A stretch of 64,000 nucleotides of DNA from an uncultured bacterium. GTDB lineage: Bacteria > Cyanobacteriota > Vampirovibrionia > Gastranaerophilales > Gastranaerophilaceae. The notes beneath the pieces were generated by a model that worked only from the letters and a program-made list of their open reading frames with translations, did no database searches and was not told where the DNA came from. Below, piece by piece: positions 44,173 through 52,263 of the stretch (positions are counted from its first letter, which is position 1; each line of letters begins with the position of its first letter). The DNA is taken from positions 1 to 64,000 of the forward strand of contig CASDWH010000022.1 in assembly GCA_949284715.1 (NCBI GenBank). The letters run 5' to 3'. The translations under genes were made by a program, and so were the position numbers.

Positions 44173-45183
44173 TTAAACTTTCATCTCTTTCTCAAACCCA
44201 AATAAAGAACTTACGGATTCTTCATCATGAATTCTGGAAATAGCCTGCCCTAACAACGGAGCTACTGATAGCTGCACAATATTTTCAGGCAATTTATCTT
44301 TATCCCATGGAATAGAATTTGTAACAATACAAAGCTCAATGGGTGCATTTTTTAGTCTTTCAATAGCAGGCCCCGAAAAAATAGCATGTGATGCGCATAC
44401 ATAAACCTGTTTTGCACCTTTTGTTTTAAGAAGCTTTGCAGCCTCACAAATGGTTCCGGCAGTGTCTATCATATCATCAAACATTATACATACTTTGCCA
44501 TCAACATCGCCAATAACGTGAGAAGCAATTGCTTCATTATGTTTATCCCGTCTTTTATCAATAATTGCAAGCGGACAATCAATTTTTTTAGCAAATTGTC
44601 TAGTTCTTTGTACACCGCCTGTATCTGGACTTACCGCAACCATATCATCAGCCGGAATATTAAGACTTTTGATATAATCAACAAGTATTGGTGTTGCAAA
44701 AATATGGTCTACAAGAATATTGAAAAACCCTTGAATTTGCCCTGTATGCAAATCCATTGCTAAGACCCTGTCAGTACCTGCCGTTGTCAGTAAATCTGCG
44801 ACCAATTTTGCTGTAATCGCTTCTCTGCCGGAGGTTTTTCTATCCTGTCTTGCGTATCCATAATAAGGGATAACAGCAGTAATACTCTTTGCACTTGCGC
44901 GTTTAAATGCGTCTATAATTATTAAAAGTTCCATCAAGTTTTCATTAACAGGATTACAAAGCGGCTGAATGATAAAAACATCATCTCCGCGTACACTTTC
45001 CTTTACCTGTACATAAATTTCTCCGTCAGCAAAGTTTTTAACAACCATCGGGCCTACAGTTGTACCCAGATAATCCGCGATTTCCTGAGCAAGCTTTGGA
45101 TTTGAACGTCCCGCAAAAAGCTTTATATCGTGAGTTGGATTGACTGCTTTTTCAAGCTGCGGATAAGAAACTTCAAGAACCAT
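44173..45183 (-). CDS. prs: Ribose-phosphate pyrophosphokinase
   Basis: The 336-aa PRPP synthetase shows DIKLFAGRSNPKLAQEIADYLG, VFIIQPLCNPVNENLMELLI, YGYARQDRK (flexible ATP loop) and the PRPP loop IMFDDMIDTAGTI. I chose ATG at 45183, preceded by GAAAGGAT, over the ATG 15 nt upstream. It is expressed in the same direction as surE. Prs supplies PRPP for nucleotide, His, Trp and NAD pathways. Confidence 0.95.
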   Translation of the reverse strand: MVLEVSYPQLEKAVNPTHDIKLFAGRSNPKLAQEIADYLGTTVGPMVVKNFADGEIYVQVKESVRGDDVFIIQPLCNPVNENLMELLIIIDAFKRASAKSITAVIPYYGYARQDRKTSGREAITAKLVADLLTTAGTDRVLAMDLHTGQIQGFFNILVDHIFATPILVDYIKSLNIPADDMVAVSPDTGGVQRTRQFAKKIDCPLAIIDKRRDKHNEAIASHVIGDVDGKVCIMFDDMIDTAGTICEAAKLLKTKGAKQVYVCASHAIFSGPAIERLKNAPIELCIVTNSIPWDKDKLPENIVQLSVAPLLGQAISRIHDEESVSSLFGFEKEMKV

Positions 45184-45262
45184 TTTAAATCCTTTCATAC
45201 GATTTGTGATGTCTTTATAATAATAGAAAATTATATATATTAATAGTATTTTTTAAGAAAAA

Positions 45263-45293
45263 TTAAGAAGGGCTGATAATAATACCAGCCCCC
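45263..45293 (-). terminator. Terminator after the 45313-45759 gene
   Basis: GGGCTG and CAGCCC flank a short AT loop with A- and T-rich sides on the minus strand. Confidence 0.7.
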
Positions 45294-45312
45294 ATTATTT
45301 TTATATTATAAC

Positions 45313-45759
45313 TTATACCGCAGCACCGCCGTCATCAACACCGCCGCCTTTCTTTGTAAATAACTTTGCAATCGGATCATACGTATGTGTTTTTACAAAT
45401 TTGGCTGAATTGTATGCACCGTCAATACATTTATTTATTCCCCTTTGCATAAAATTCAAGTCTTTGCCTTCTTTTGCCACAAACTTACCAAAAGTATGTT
45501 TACCAATTTTCAAGCCTTTACCACGGCCTAACAGTGCCGCCAGGGTATATAAGCCAGCCGCAGCAACAACGCCTGCCCCAATTGCTACATTTCTGCCAAC
45601 ATGTGATTCTTCTTTTTCAAAAGAATCATAATCCCGCCGGCCTTCAAAATTTGCAGTCCCAACTGGCGGCTGTTCAATACCCTTATCTGGTTTTTGAACG
45701 GTTGTTTGCTCCTCAACAGGCGAAATTCCATAATTCTTATAGCCGATACCTTCAACCAT
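45313..45759 (-). CDS. Unknown protein with one transmembrane helix
   Basis: In this 148-aa protein the first 50 residues are polar and Pro/Glu-rich. One hydrophobic segment follows near 55-77 (NVAIGAGVVAAAGLYTLAALLG), then a Lys-rich tail ending in a Gly/Asp run (KKGGGVDDGGAAV). No family is recognised. AGGAGG, the strongest ribosome-binding site in the window, lies 8 nt before the ATG, so it may be highly expressed. A hairpin terminator follows. The upstream 100 bp contain a TTACAAATATTTACAATA tract that loosely recalls the elements before other unknown genes. Confidence 0.5.
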   Translation of the reverse strand: MVEGIGYKNYGISPVEEQTTVQKPDKGIEQPPVGTANFEGRRDYDSFEKEESHVGRNVAIGAGVVAAAGLYTLAALLGRGKGLKIGKHTFGKFVAKEGKDLNFMQRGINKCIDGAYNSAKFVKTHTYDPIAKLFTKKGGGVDDGGAAV

Positions 45760-45908
45760 AATGTTACCTCCTAAATATAATATAATTAAACACTAACCTT
45801 TTTTATTATACTTTTATAAAGTTTCAGTAAATTTATTTATTGCTAAATTTTAACAGAAAATTTACAAATATTTACAATACATCATATAATTATTTTTTAA
45901 TTTAATAC

Positions 45909-45938
45909 TTGACAAATTTCCTGCCGATATAAGATAAT
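45909..45938 (+). promoter_or_regulatory. Strong sigma-70-type promoter
   Basis: A perfect TTGACA (45909-45914), 18 bp, then GATAAT (45933-45938). The predicted +1 is near 45946, more than 200 nt before the next start codon. Confidence 0.65.
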
Positions 45939-45945
45939 ATTTTTA

Positions 45946-46021
45946 GGAACATAATGGTTCCACATACTTACAATGCTTTTAAACGCTGCATTCAATTTAT
46001 TGATTGCAGTTTTTCTTTTTT
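45946..46021 (+). ncRNA. Candidate small RNA, about 76 nt
   Basis: The 5' end forms hairpin GGAAC/GTTCC (45946-45961). After a linker, CTGCA-TCAA/TTGA-TGCAG (45986-46009) forms a 10-bp interrupted stem followed by an 11-nt T-rich run ending at 46021, the shape of an intrinsic terminator. The promoter at 45909 fits. I do not recognise the family; it is too short for 6S RNA. Confidence 0.45.
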
Positions 46022-46174
46022 ATGATAGGCACAAAATAAATTAAAATTATTAGAAGGACTTAATCACTCTGGTGCAAAGACACGATAAAAAGCATATATG
46101 TAGGCAAATCAATTGTCACAAGTAGTGTTTAACAATGGGATTATTTATGTTATATTTCTTGTAAGGAGTAATAT

Positions 46175-46765
46175 ATGCAAAAAAAATATAAATATATAGA
46201 TACGAATTCTGTAGAATTGTGCAAAATAAGAGGAAATGCAAGAGCTTTGATGAGAAAGTACGATTCATTAGATTTTAACGATGAGCGTCAAAAACATCAA
46301 ACTCTTGAACAATTATTCGGTTCAATAGGCTCTAATGTTGTAATTGATGAGAAATTTCACTGTGAATATGGAAAAAATATTTTTATAGGTAAGGATGTTA
46401 TAATAGGACCTAATTGTACATTTATTGATAATGAAAAAATTATTATCGGAAACTGTGTTATGATTGCGCCTAATGTTCAGATTTATACTGCATATCATCC
46501 GGTTTTGCCGGAAGAAAGATATATTCTTAAAAGGGCTGAAGATGATCCGATTTATTATAACACCTGTGCTGACCCTGTAGAGATAAAAGATGGGGCGTGG
46601 ATTGGCGGAGGTGTAATAATTCTGCCGGGTGTAACTATCGGTAAAAACAGTATAGTCGGCGCAGGAAGCGTGGTAAATAAATCAATTCCTGATAATTGTG
46701 TAGCTGTCGGCAATCCCTGCCGCGGTATAAAATACTTTGACGATATAAGGAAACATAATGTATAA
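46175..46765 (+). CDS. Maltose/galactoside O-acetyltransferase-like hexapeptide acetyltransferase
   Basis: The 196-aa left-handed beta-helix enzyme has many [I/V]-G-x4 turns (NIFIGKDVIIGPNC, VEIKDGAWIGGGVIILPGVTIGKNSIVGAGSVV) and an N-terminal helical cap with NARALMRKYDSLDFNDERQ. The catalytic His is in IYTAYHPVLPEER. It belongs to the Maa/NodL/LacA group, which acetylates free or linked sugars. Specific acceptor is unknown; with a HAD phosphatase overlapping it by 8 nt, a sugar-phosphate or envelope role is possible. AAGGAG precedes the ATG. Confidence 0.88.
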   Translation: MQKKYKYIDTNSVELCKIRGNARALMRKYDSLDFNDERQKHQTLEQLFGSIGSNVVIDEKFHCEYGKNIFIGKDVIIGPNCTFIDNEKIIIGNCVMIAPNVQIYTAYHPVLPEERYILKRAEDDPIYYNTCADPVEIKDGAWIGGGVIILPGVTIGKNSIVGAGSVVNKSIPDNCVAVGNPCRGIKYFDDIRKHNV

Positions 46766-47378
46766 ACATATGGTTTTTGATGTTGACGGAACTTTAATAA
46801 ATACGGAATATGCCGTTTTGCACTCATTGCAAGACACATTGAAAGAAGTACAAAATAAAAATTATAAAATTGAACAATTAGAATTTGTACTCGGTATTAC
46901 AGGCGAGGCTGCAATAAAACAGCTTGGTATTACAAACATAACTGAAACCGTTGATTTATGGAATAAAAATCTGAATAGTTACAAAAATTCTGTATGTGTT
47001 TTTGACGGGATAAAAGATTTGCTGCAAAAACTTTCACTTAATTATAAATTAGGAATAGTAACATCTAAAACAAAAGCTGAATTTGACGAAGAAGTTACGC
47101 ATTTTGGGCTTAACAACTATTTTGGAATTATTATCTGTGCGGATGATACTAAAAACCATAAGCCGAACCCTGAACCTCTCCTAAAATATATGGAACTTGC
47201 AGACGCAAAGCCAAAAGAAACTCTTTATATCGGCGACAGTATTTATGATATGCAGTGTGCAAAATCCTGTAATATTGACTTCGCCTTTGCAAAATGGGGA
47301 AACAGAAGGCAAAATATTGAAGCCAAATATATTCTTTTAAACCCGGCTGATTTATTAAATTACCTGTCAAAAGACTGA
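46758..47378 (+). CDS. HAD-family phosphatase (phosphoglycolate phosphatase-like)
   Basis: The 206-aa HAD hydrolase shows motif I DVDGTLINT (nucleophile D), motif II TSK, lysine of motif III in HKPNPEPLL, and motif IV YIGDSIYDMQCA. A helical C1-type cap (residues about 15-85) sits between motifs I and II, as in Gph/PgmB-like enzymes. The substrate cannot be fixed; phosphoglycolate, beta-phosphoglucose or similar are options. It overlaps the acetyltransferase stop by 8 nt, so they are made together. Confidence 0.9.
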   Translation: MYKHMVFDVDGTLINTEYAVLHSLQDTLKEVQNKNYKIEQLEFVLGITGEAAIKQLGITNITETVDLWNKNLNSYKNSVCVFDGIKDLLQKLSLNYKLGIVTSKTKAEFDEEVTHFGLNNYFGIIICADDTKNHKPNPEPLLKYMELADAKPKETLYIGDSIYDMQCAKSCNIDFAFAKWGNRRQNIEAKYILLNPADLLNYLSKD

Positions 47379-47429
47379 CTCAAAATATCAAAGAGAACAC
47401 ACAAAACTAGATAAAAAACAACAAAAAAT

Positions 47430-47500
47430 AGACCAGGTGGGATTCGAACCCACGACCAAAAGATTAAGAGTCTTCTGCGCTACCACTGCGCCACTGGTCT
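47430..47500 (-). tRNA. tRNA-Lys (anticodon CUU)
   Basis: The 71-nt gene folds as acceptor AGACCAG/CTGGTCT, D arm with GTGGTAGCGC, anticodon stem GAAGA/TCTTT around loop CTCTTAA (anticodon CTT), and T arm GTGGG-TTCGAAT-CCCAC. The 3' CCA is not encoded. Its 5' end also occurs in two tandem repeats immediately upstream; the same promoter should transcribe repeats and tRNA. A T-rich stretch follows the 3' end. Confidence 0.95.
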
Positions 47501-47702
47501 ATATTTAATTGTAAAACTTGTTTGGTGGTAGCGCCTGCGCTACCTTCCTCTCCTCGAACGTGACATTTAGTCACCTTCTCGTCGGCAGAGTGCCACTGGT
47601 CTATATTTAATTGTAAAACTTGCTTGGTGGTAGCGCCTGCGCTACCTTCCTCTCCTTGAACGTGACATTTAGTCACCTTCTCGTCGGCAGAGTACCACTG
47701 GT
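47499..47702 (-). repeat. Two tandem 102-bp repeats carrying tRNA-Lys 5' ends
   Basis: Copy 1 (47499-47600) and copy 2 (47601-47702) differ at three positions by my count. The tRNA 5' decamer AGACCAGTGG occurs at the tRNA itself (47491-47500), at the copy junction (47593-47602) and at the outer end (47695-47704). Each unit also contains GGTAGCGCAG, found in the tRNA D arm, and two strong hairpins (GGTAGCG/CGCTACC with a 4-nt loop; GTGAC/GTCAC with a 5-nt loop). It lies between the tRNA promoter and the tRNA. Confidence 0.9.
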
Positions 47703-47719
47703 CTATACCAACAACCGTA

Positions 47720-47747
47720 ATCATACCGCATAAATAATTTTGTGCAA
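47720..47747 (-). promoter_or_regulatory. Promoter for the repeat-tRNA-Lys transcript
   Basis: On the minus strand TTGCAC (47747-47742), 16 bp, then TATGAT (47725-47720). The predicted +1 is near 47713, only about 10 nt before the outermost copy of the tRNA 5' sequence. The 90 bp further upstream hold no gene. Confidence 0.65.
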
Positions 47748-47837
47748 GTTTTTTATTAATATTTTTTAATATATCATTGTAGTATACTATTACATATATT
47801 ACAATAATACCATTAAAATAGCTTTTGGAGAATTGGA

Positions 47838-48230
47838 ATGTTAAAAGTTCAAGAATTACCCTTTAAACAAATAAAACAAAGTATGCTTGTTATAAAAAAT
47901 AAGTTATCCTCTAAACCGCAAAAAGCAATGAATAAACTGGAAAAATTAATCTCCACGCAAGATGATTTCGCTATGCAGGTAAAGCAGGATTATTCTAAGG
48001 GCAGCATTACTCTTACTTTATATAATCCTGTAGTTTATGTTTCCTCAAAAGGGATTCAGGGGTACCCTGTATACAATATAAAAAACATTCCGGTCACAAG
48101 CGCGGAAAAAACATATCTGAAAACTGCAAAACAAATGCTTGATGAAACAAACGCTGCTGTAAAACTATCAGGAAAAGACTTCATAAATCATCCGCTGATA
48201 AAAAAATTCAAGGATACATTTATTAAATAA
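47838..48230 (+). CDS. Unknown small protein
   Basis: The 130-aa Lys-rich protein has no recognisable domain, signal peptide or membrane segment. A helical N-terminus (MLVIKNKLSSKPQKAMNKLEKLI) precedes a short beta-rich core (GSITLTLYNPVVYVSSKGIQGYPVYNIKNIPV) and a helical C-terminus. GGAG lies 7 nt before the ATG. It is flanked by the divergent repeat-tRNA promoter and by a convergent TPR gene 2 nt away; no terminator separates them. Confidence 0.55.
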   Translation: MLKVQELPFKQIKQSMLVIKNKLSSKPQKAMNKLEKLISTQDDFAMQVKQDYSKGSITLTLYNPVVYVSSKGIQGYPVYNIKNIPVTSAEKTYLKTAKQMLDETNAAVKLSGKDFINHPLIKKFKDTFIK

Positions 48231-48232
48231 CG

Positions 48233-48937
48233 TCAGTTTTTATTAAATCTAAGCTGCTCAGATTTTATCCAGTCTTTACGGGCTTTTCCGGTTCTCAGCA
48301 TTGTATTGTGTATTTCGGCTCGTTTTTCATATGCAGAGTAATTCTTTGGATTTAATTCTATAGCTTTATCATAATCTTTCATAGCCTCACGGTATTTTCG
48401 CATATAAGCTTTCGCGTACCCTCTGCGAAGATACAAATCAGAATTATCCGGATACAATTCAATAGCTTTATCATATTGTAAAACAGCACCTGAGTAATCT
48501 TGATAAGCAATACAAATAAGCGCACGTGTTAAAAAGATTTTCAAGTCTTTTTTATTTTTTGTTTCTGCTATAGCCAAATATTCATTGGCCGATTGAATAT
48601 CACGATTAAAAACAGAAACATAAGCAAGTTCCGAATACAATTCCGGATAATCCGGATTAAGTTCTGCAACTTTCTTAAAATCCGTTATCGCACCGGGATA
48701 ATCTTTAAAAGCATCATATCTCAGCACCCCTCGGGTAAACAAGTAAAGCTCATTTTCCGGCTCTTCTGTTATTGCTTTATTCAATGATTTTAAAGCCGGA
48801 ACATACTTTGCTTCTTTATAATCAGAAATTGCTGAATTATAAAGTTCAACAGACTTATTTAAATTTGCCTGCTCATCTGCTATTGCCGGAATTATACACA
48901 ATAACATAAAAAACAAAACAGGAACTAATCTTTTCAT
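48233..48937 (-). CDS. Exported TPR-repeat protein
   Basis: The 234-aa protein has a signal peptide (MKRLVPVLFFMLLCIIPAIA, cleavage before DEQ) followed by five to six tetratricopeptide repeats. Repeat marks include YVPALKSLNKAITEEPENELYLFTRG, YPGAITDFKKVAELNPDYPELYSEL and YREAMKDYDKAIELNPKNYSAYEKR. It is expected in the periplasm as a protein-interaction scaffold. I chose ATG at 48937, which gives the clean signal peptide; GGGGGGG lies before it. It is convergent with the 47838 gene and divergent from the sigma-factor operon. Confidence 0.8.
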   Translation of the reverse strand: MKRLVPVLFFMLLCIIPAIADEQANLNKSVELYNSAISDYKEAKYVPALKSLNKAITEEPENELYLFTRGVLRYDAFKDYPGAITDFKKVAELNPDYPELYSELAYVSVFNRDIQSANEYLAIAETKNKKDLKIFLTRALICIAYQDYSGAVLQYDKAIELYPDNSDLYLRRGYAKAYMRKYREAMKDYDKAIELNPKNYSAYEKRAEIHNTMLRTGKARKDWIKSEQLRFNKN

Positions 48938-49090
48938 ACAGCCCCCCCTAAAAAATAATATCACTCAAAAAAATGATAAACAATAAAATAATAACAATTA
49001 TGAAGTTTGTTAATTACAATCAAAACCTAATTTATCACCACTTGCATACTGTTTGCTATTATCCCCTCTTTACCCGTATTGTTTTTGGAG

Positions 49091-49096
49091 TATGAT
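49091..49096 (+). promoter_or_regulatory. Candidate -10 of a leaderless promoter for the sigma-factor operon
   Basis: TATGAT ends 7 nt before ATG 49103; TTTACC lies 16 bp upstream as a weak -35. A GGAG at 49087 is 12 nt from the ATG and would not be on a leaderless transcript. Confidence 0.4.
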
Positions 49097-49102
49097 ATAA
49101 GT

Positions 49103-49696
49103 ATGGGCGAAGCTATTGATAACAAAAAGAAGATAGACATATCACAATACAAAGAATTGATTGAAACAATAAGCAAAGTAGAGTTTAAAAAATTCTCTTC
49201 GCTCGGTTTAATTGAATACAGCGAAGTTGTAAATGTCGGGAACTACACTGTTTACTATTTATTTAAGAACGCTCGCTCAAATTCTTTCTTTAACAACGCA
49301 TATTTATCAAACGCTATAAAGTGGGCTATCAGAAACGAAGTTCGCAGACGTTATAAGTGGTATCTTTTAAAAACGCAGGAAAATGCAGCACCGCATTATA
49401 CACCAATCCTGTCAATTGATGATGTTAATGATAACGAAAACCCTATTGTACTTAAAGATACATCCGCGACACCGGAAAATTATGCGCAAATGGCAGAAAT
49501 TAGGAGATGCATAGATTTAGCTATAAATGAACTGCCTGAAAAAGAACGGGAAATTATTAAAGCAAAATTCTTTTATAATAAAAAGCTTAAAGATATATCA
49601 TCAGAATTTAACCTTTCACAATCACGTATATCAAGAATTATCCAGTATGCACTGGAAAAAATAAAAAAGGAACTAATAAAACAGGAGTGTGAATGA
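49103..49696 (+). CDS. Sigma-70 family RNA polymerase sigma factor (sigma-28-like, tentative)
   Basis: The 197-aa protein has region 2 (about 55-95, AYLSNAIKWAIRNEVRRRYKW matches the 2.3-2.4 DNA-melting helix) and region 4 (about 135-190, INELPEKEREIIKAKFF then helix-turn-helix KDISSEFNLSQSRISRIIQYALEKI). Region 1.1 is absent and region 3 is short or missing. The QSRISRI recognition helix is like those of the FliA/WhiG branch. Since a FliA promoter is in the window, it could be the sigma-28 of this organism, but a general-stress or accessory sigma is possible. Its stop overlaps the gcvPB start (ATGA). Confidence 0.65.
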   Translation: MGEAIDNKKKIDISQYKELIETISKVEFKKFSSLGLIEYSEVVNVGNYTVYYLFKNARSNSFFNNAYLSNAIKWAIRNEVRRRYKWYLLKTQENAAPHYTPILSIDDVNDNENPIVLKDTSATPENYAQMAEIRRCIDLAINELPEKEREIIKAKFFYNKKLKDISSEFNLSQSRISRIIQYALEKIKKELIKQECE

Positions 49697-51114
49697 AAAC
49701 CATTTTTGAAAAAAGCAACGGAGTAGACGGGATATTATTAGGTAACTGTGTTAAATCCTGCGAATGTATTTCATCAAAATATTTAAGACAGGGAAATATA
49801 GGCTTGCCGCAGCTTAGCGAACTTGAAGTAATGCGGCATTACAAAGAATTATCCGACAGAAATTTTTGTATAGAAAAGGGATTCTATCCGCTCGGCTCAT
49901 GCACAATGAAATACAATCCCAAAGTTAATGAACTTTTAGCATCATTAGAAGGTTTTACAAACCTGCACCCGCTCCTAAATGATGACGATTCTCAGGGGGC
50001 GCTGGAGTTAATGTACAGGCTGCAAGAAGCACTCAAAACCATAACAGGAATGCAAGCCGTAAGTTTACAGCCATGCGCTGGCGCACACGGTGAACTTAGC
50101 GGAATGATGGTTATAAAAAAATATTTTGAAGTAAAAAATGAAAAGCGTACAAAAGTTCTTGTTCCTGATTCTGCACACGGGACTAATCCGGCAAGTGCAA
50201 AAATGTGCGGATTTGAAATTATCCAAATAAAATCGAACGAACGCGGACAGGTTGATATAGAAAATCTTAAAACCAACCTTGATAATAATGTAGCCGCAAT
50301 TATGATGACAAACCCGAATACACTCGGTTTGTTTGAAGAAAATGTACTTGAAATATCAAAATTAATGCACGATAACGGCTCTTTACTCTATTATGACGGT
50401 GCAAACTTTAATGCGGTAATGGGATATACTAATCCTTATATAATGGGATTTGATGTAGTTCATTTAAACCTGCACAAAACTTTTGCCACCCCGCACGGAG
50501 GCGGCGGCCCGGGTGCCGGCCCGATTTGCGTTACCGAAGAGTTAAAAGAATATCTGCCTTCGCCTGTCATAGATTTTGACGGGGAAAAATACTATAGAAA
50601 CTACAACCTTAAACACTCTATCGGGAAAGTAAAAGCATTTTTCGGAAATTTCGGAGTGCTGGTAAAAGCTTACGCATACATTCTTATGATGGGTAATAAT
50701 CTCAAGAAAGCCAGTGCTGATGCTGTTCTCAACGCCAACTACATAAAAGAAAAGTTAAAAGGGACATACCTGCTCCCCTACGATGAACCGTGTATGCACG
50801 AATTTGTACTAAGCGGAGATTGGCAAAAAGAGATGGGCGTAAATACTATCGGCATAGCCAAAAGGCTTATGGACTATGGTATACACCCGCCTACAGTATA
50901 TTTCCCGCTTATTGTTCACGAAGCAATAATGATAGAACCAACCGAATCAGAATCAAAAGCTGTATTAGATAATTTTATAGACGTTATGCTAAAAATTGCA
51001 GATGAAATAAAAGAAAATCCGGATTTTGTAATGGAATCTCCTCATACAGCGCCAGTCAAACGTGTTGACGAAACACTCGCTGCCCGTCACCCTGATTTAA
51101 AATACAATGAATAA
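49693..51114 (+). CDS. gcvPB: Glycine dehydrogenase (decarboxylating) subunit 2
   Basis: The 473-aa P-protein C-terminal half decarboxylates glycine with PLP in the glycine cleavage system. The PLP lysine lies in LNLHKTFATPHGGGGPGAGP; YPLGSCTMKYNPK and LVPDSAHGTNPASAKM are also diagnostic. In many bacteria P-protein is split into GcvPA and GcvPB; GcvPA, T and H are not in the window. It overlaps the sigma-factor gene by 4 nt and is followed after 12 nt by an activase-like gene, so an odd operon is formed. Confidence 0.93.
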   Translation: MKTIFEKSNGVDGILLGNCVKSCECISSKYLRQGNIGLPQLSELEVMRHYKELSDRNFCIEKGFYPLGSCTMKYNPKVNELLASLEGFTNLHPLLNDDDSQGALELMYRLQEALKTITGMQAVSLQPCAGAHGELSGMMVIKKYFEVKNEKRTKVLVPDSAHGTNPASAKMCGFEIIQIKSNERGQVDIENLKTNLDNNVAAIMMTNPNTLGLFEENVLEISKLMHDNGSLLYYDGANFNAVMGYTNPYIMGFDVVHLNLHKTFATPHGGGGPGAGPICVTEELKEYLPSPVIDFDGEKYYRNYNLKHSIGKVKAFFGNFGVLVKAYAYILMMGNNLKKASADAVLNANYIKEKLKGTYLLPYDEPCMHEFVLSGDWQKEMGVNTIGIAKRLMDYGIHPPTVYFPLIVHEAIMIEPTESESKAVLDNFIDVMLKIADEIKENPDFVMESPHTAPVKRVDETLAARHPDLKYNE

Positions 51115-51126
51115 AATGAGGCATAT

Positions 51127-52260
51127 ATGAATAATAAAGAAAAAAAAATTAAAGTAGCATTTCCACATATGGGAACAATATCAATCGCCTGGGCAGCAGC
51201 TCTGCGAAAAGTAGGGGTAGAACCCTACATTCCGCCATACACCAATAAAAAAACACTTTCTCTTGGAACAAAAAATTCACCGGAGGCTATCTGCCTGCCC
51301 TACAAGCTTATTTTAGGCAACTTTATTGAAGCAATCGAAGGCGGTGCTGATTATGTTGCAATGATTACATCTCCTGGGATTTGCAGATTAGGCGAATACG
51401 GACAGAATATCCACAAAACTTTACAGGACATGGGCTATAACGCTAACTATATTGAACTTTCCCTGTATGACGGTATAAAAGGTATTTATAATTTTTTAAA
51501 AGAACTTACTCAAAAAAATGACCCGATTTTATTTATGCGCGCTATCAATATTGGCATAAGAAAAGTTTTTGTAGTAGATGATTTGGACTCAGCACTCTCA
51601 TACTACCGTGCAAGAGAAATTACGCCCGGAACGGCAGAAAAAAATTACAAAAAAGCTATAAAGCTTATTGATAAAGTAAACAGCACACACGAATTAAAAA
51701 AAGCTTACCATAAAGCTCTTGCTGAAATAGAAAAAACACCGATTGACCCTAAGCGTGAAGTATTAAACGTTGATATTACGGGAGAAATTTATCTTGTAAA
51801 CGACGACTTTTCAAACCAGAATATTGAACGGGAATTAGGCAGAATGGGTGTTCAAACAAGACGAAGCCTTACGGTAAGCAGCTTTTTAAAGGATGCAATA
51901 ATACCTAAAGCTTTCAGAAAGGGAGAAACGCACCTTCAGAGAGCCGAACGTCTTGCTAAACCGTATCTTATGAGGGATATCGGCGGTGATGCGCTTGAAT
52001 GCGTATCAGATGTCGCTTACGCTAACGAGCAGCACAAAGACGGGATTATCCATATAAGTCCGTTTACCTGTATGCCTGAAATTATGTCACAAAACATTTT
52101 CCCGGCAATGCGCAAAGACTGCGAAGTACCTATTCTTACACTAATCATGGATGAACAAACAGGAAGAGCAGGCTATATCACAAGGCTTGAAGCTTTTGTA
52201 GACCTGATGAGAAGAAAACAGCGCAAAGCTAAACAGTCAAAAACAGCCGCTACAGTATAA
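51127..52260 (+). CDS. Acyl-CoA dehydratase activase-related protein (DUF2229-like)
   Basis: The 377-aa protein resembles the 2-hydroxyacyl-CoA dehydratase/activase-associated family: VAFPHMGTISIAWAAALRKVGVEPYIPP, then ICLPYKLILGNFIEAIEGGADYVAMITSPGICRLGEYG. Cysteines in ICLPYK, GICR and FTCMP are well placed for an iron-sulfur cluster. These proteins occur in anaerobes and their reaction is not established; benzoyl- or hydroxyglutaryl-CoA dehydratase partners are not in the window. It follows gcvPB by 12 nt. Anaerobic metabolism is suggested. Confidence 0.72.
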   Translation: MNNKEKKIKVAFPHMGTISIAWAAALRKVGVEPYIPPYTNKKTLSLGTKNSPEAICLPYKLILGNFIEAIEGGADYVAMITSPGICRLGEYGQNIHKTLQDMGYNANYIELSLYDGIKGIYNFLKELTQKNDPILFMRAINIGIRKVFVVDDLDSALSYYRAREITPGTAEKNYKKAIKLIDKVNSTHELKKAYHKALAEIEKTPIDPKREVLNVDITGEIYLVNDDFSNQNIERELGRMGVQTRRSLTVSSFLKDAIIPKAFRKGETHLQRAERLAKPYLMRDIGGDALECVSDVAYANEQHKDGIIHISPFTCMPEIMSQNIFPAMRKDCEVPILTLIMDEQTGRAGYITRLEAFVDLMRRKQRKAKQSKTAATV

Positions 52261-52263
52261 AAT

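Larger units (their letters stand above)
45760..46174. other. Intergenic stretch of 415 bp with a candidate small RNA
   Basis: No plausible gene is seen. From left to right: the upstream region of the 45759 gene (minus strand), a sigma-70-type promoter (45909-45938), a candidate small RNA (45946-46021), then an unassigned 150-bp leader of the acetyltransferase gene ending in AAGGAG. The leader contains GGTGCAAAGACACG, which resembles no riboswitch closely enough to call. Confidence 0.5.

Noticed and set aside
45923-45930. GCCGATAT as a FliA -10
   Set aside because: No matching -35; the bases lie inside a good sigma-70-type promoter.
46050-46140. Cyclic-di-GMP (GEMM) riboswitch before the acetyltransferase gene
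   Set aside because: GGTGCAAAGACACG recalls part of the consensus, but the matching 5' half and the closing helix are missing.
47464-47724. Open frame of 86 codons with 34-residue repeats on the minus strand
   Set aside because: It overlaps tRNA-Lys and is produced by the 102-bp repeats, whose length is a multiple of three. No ribosome-binding site; treated as RNA/repeat, not protein.
47838-48230. Possible toxin-antitoxin pair with the tRNA repeats
   Set aside because: No toxin motif, no paired antitoxin, and the genes are divergent with separate promoters.
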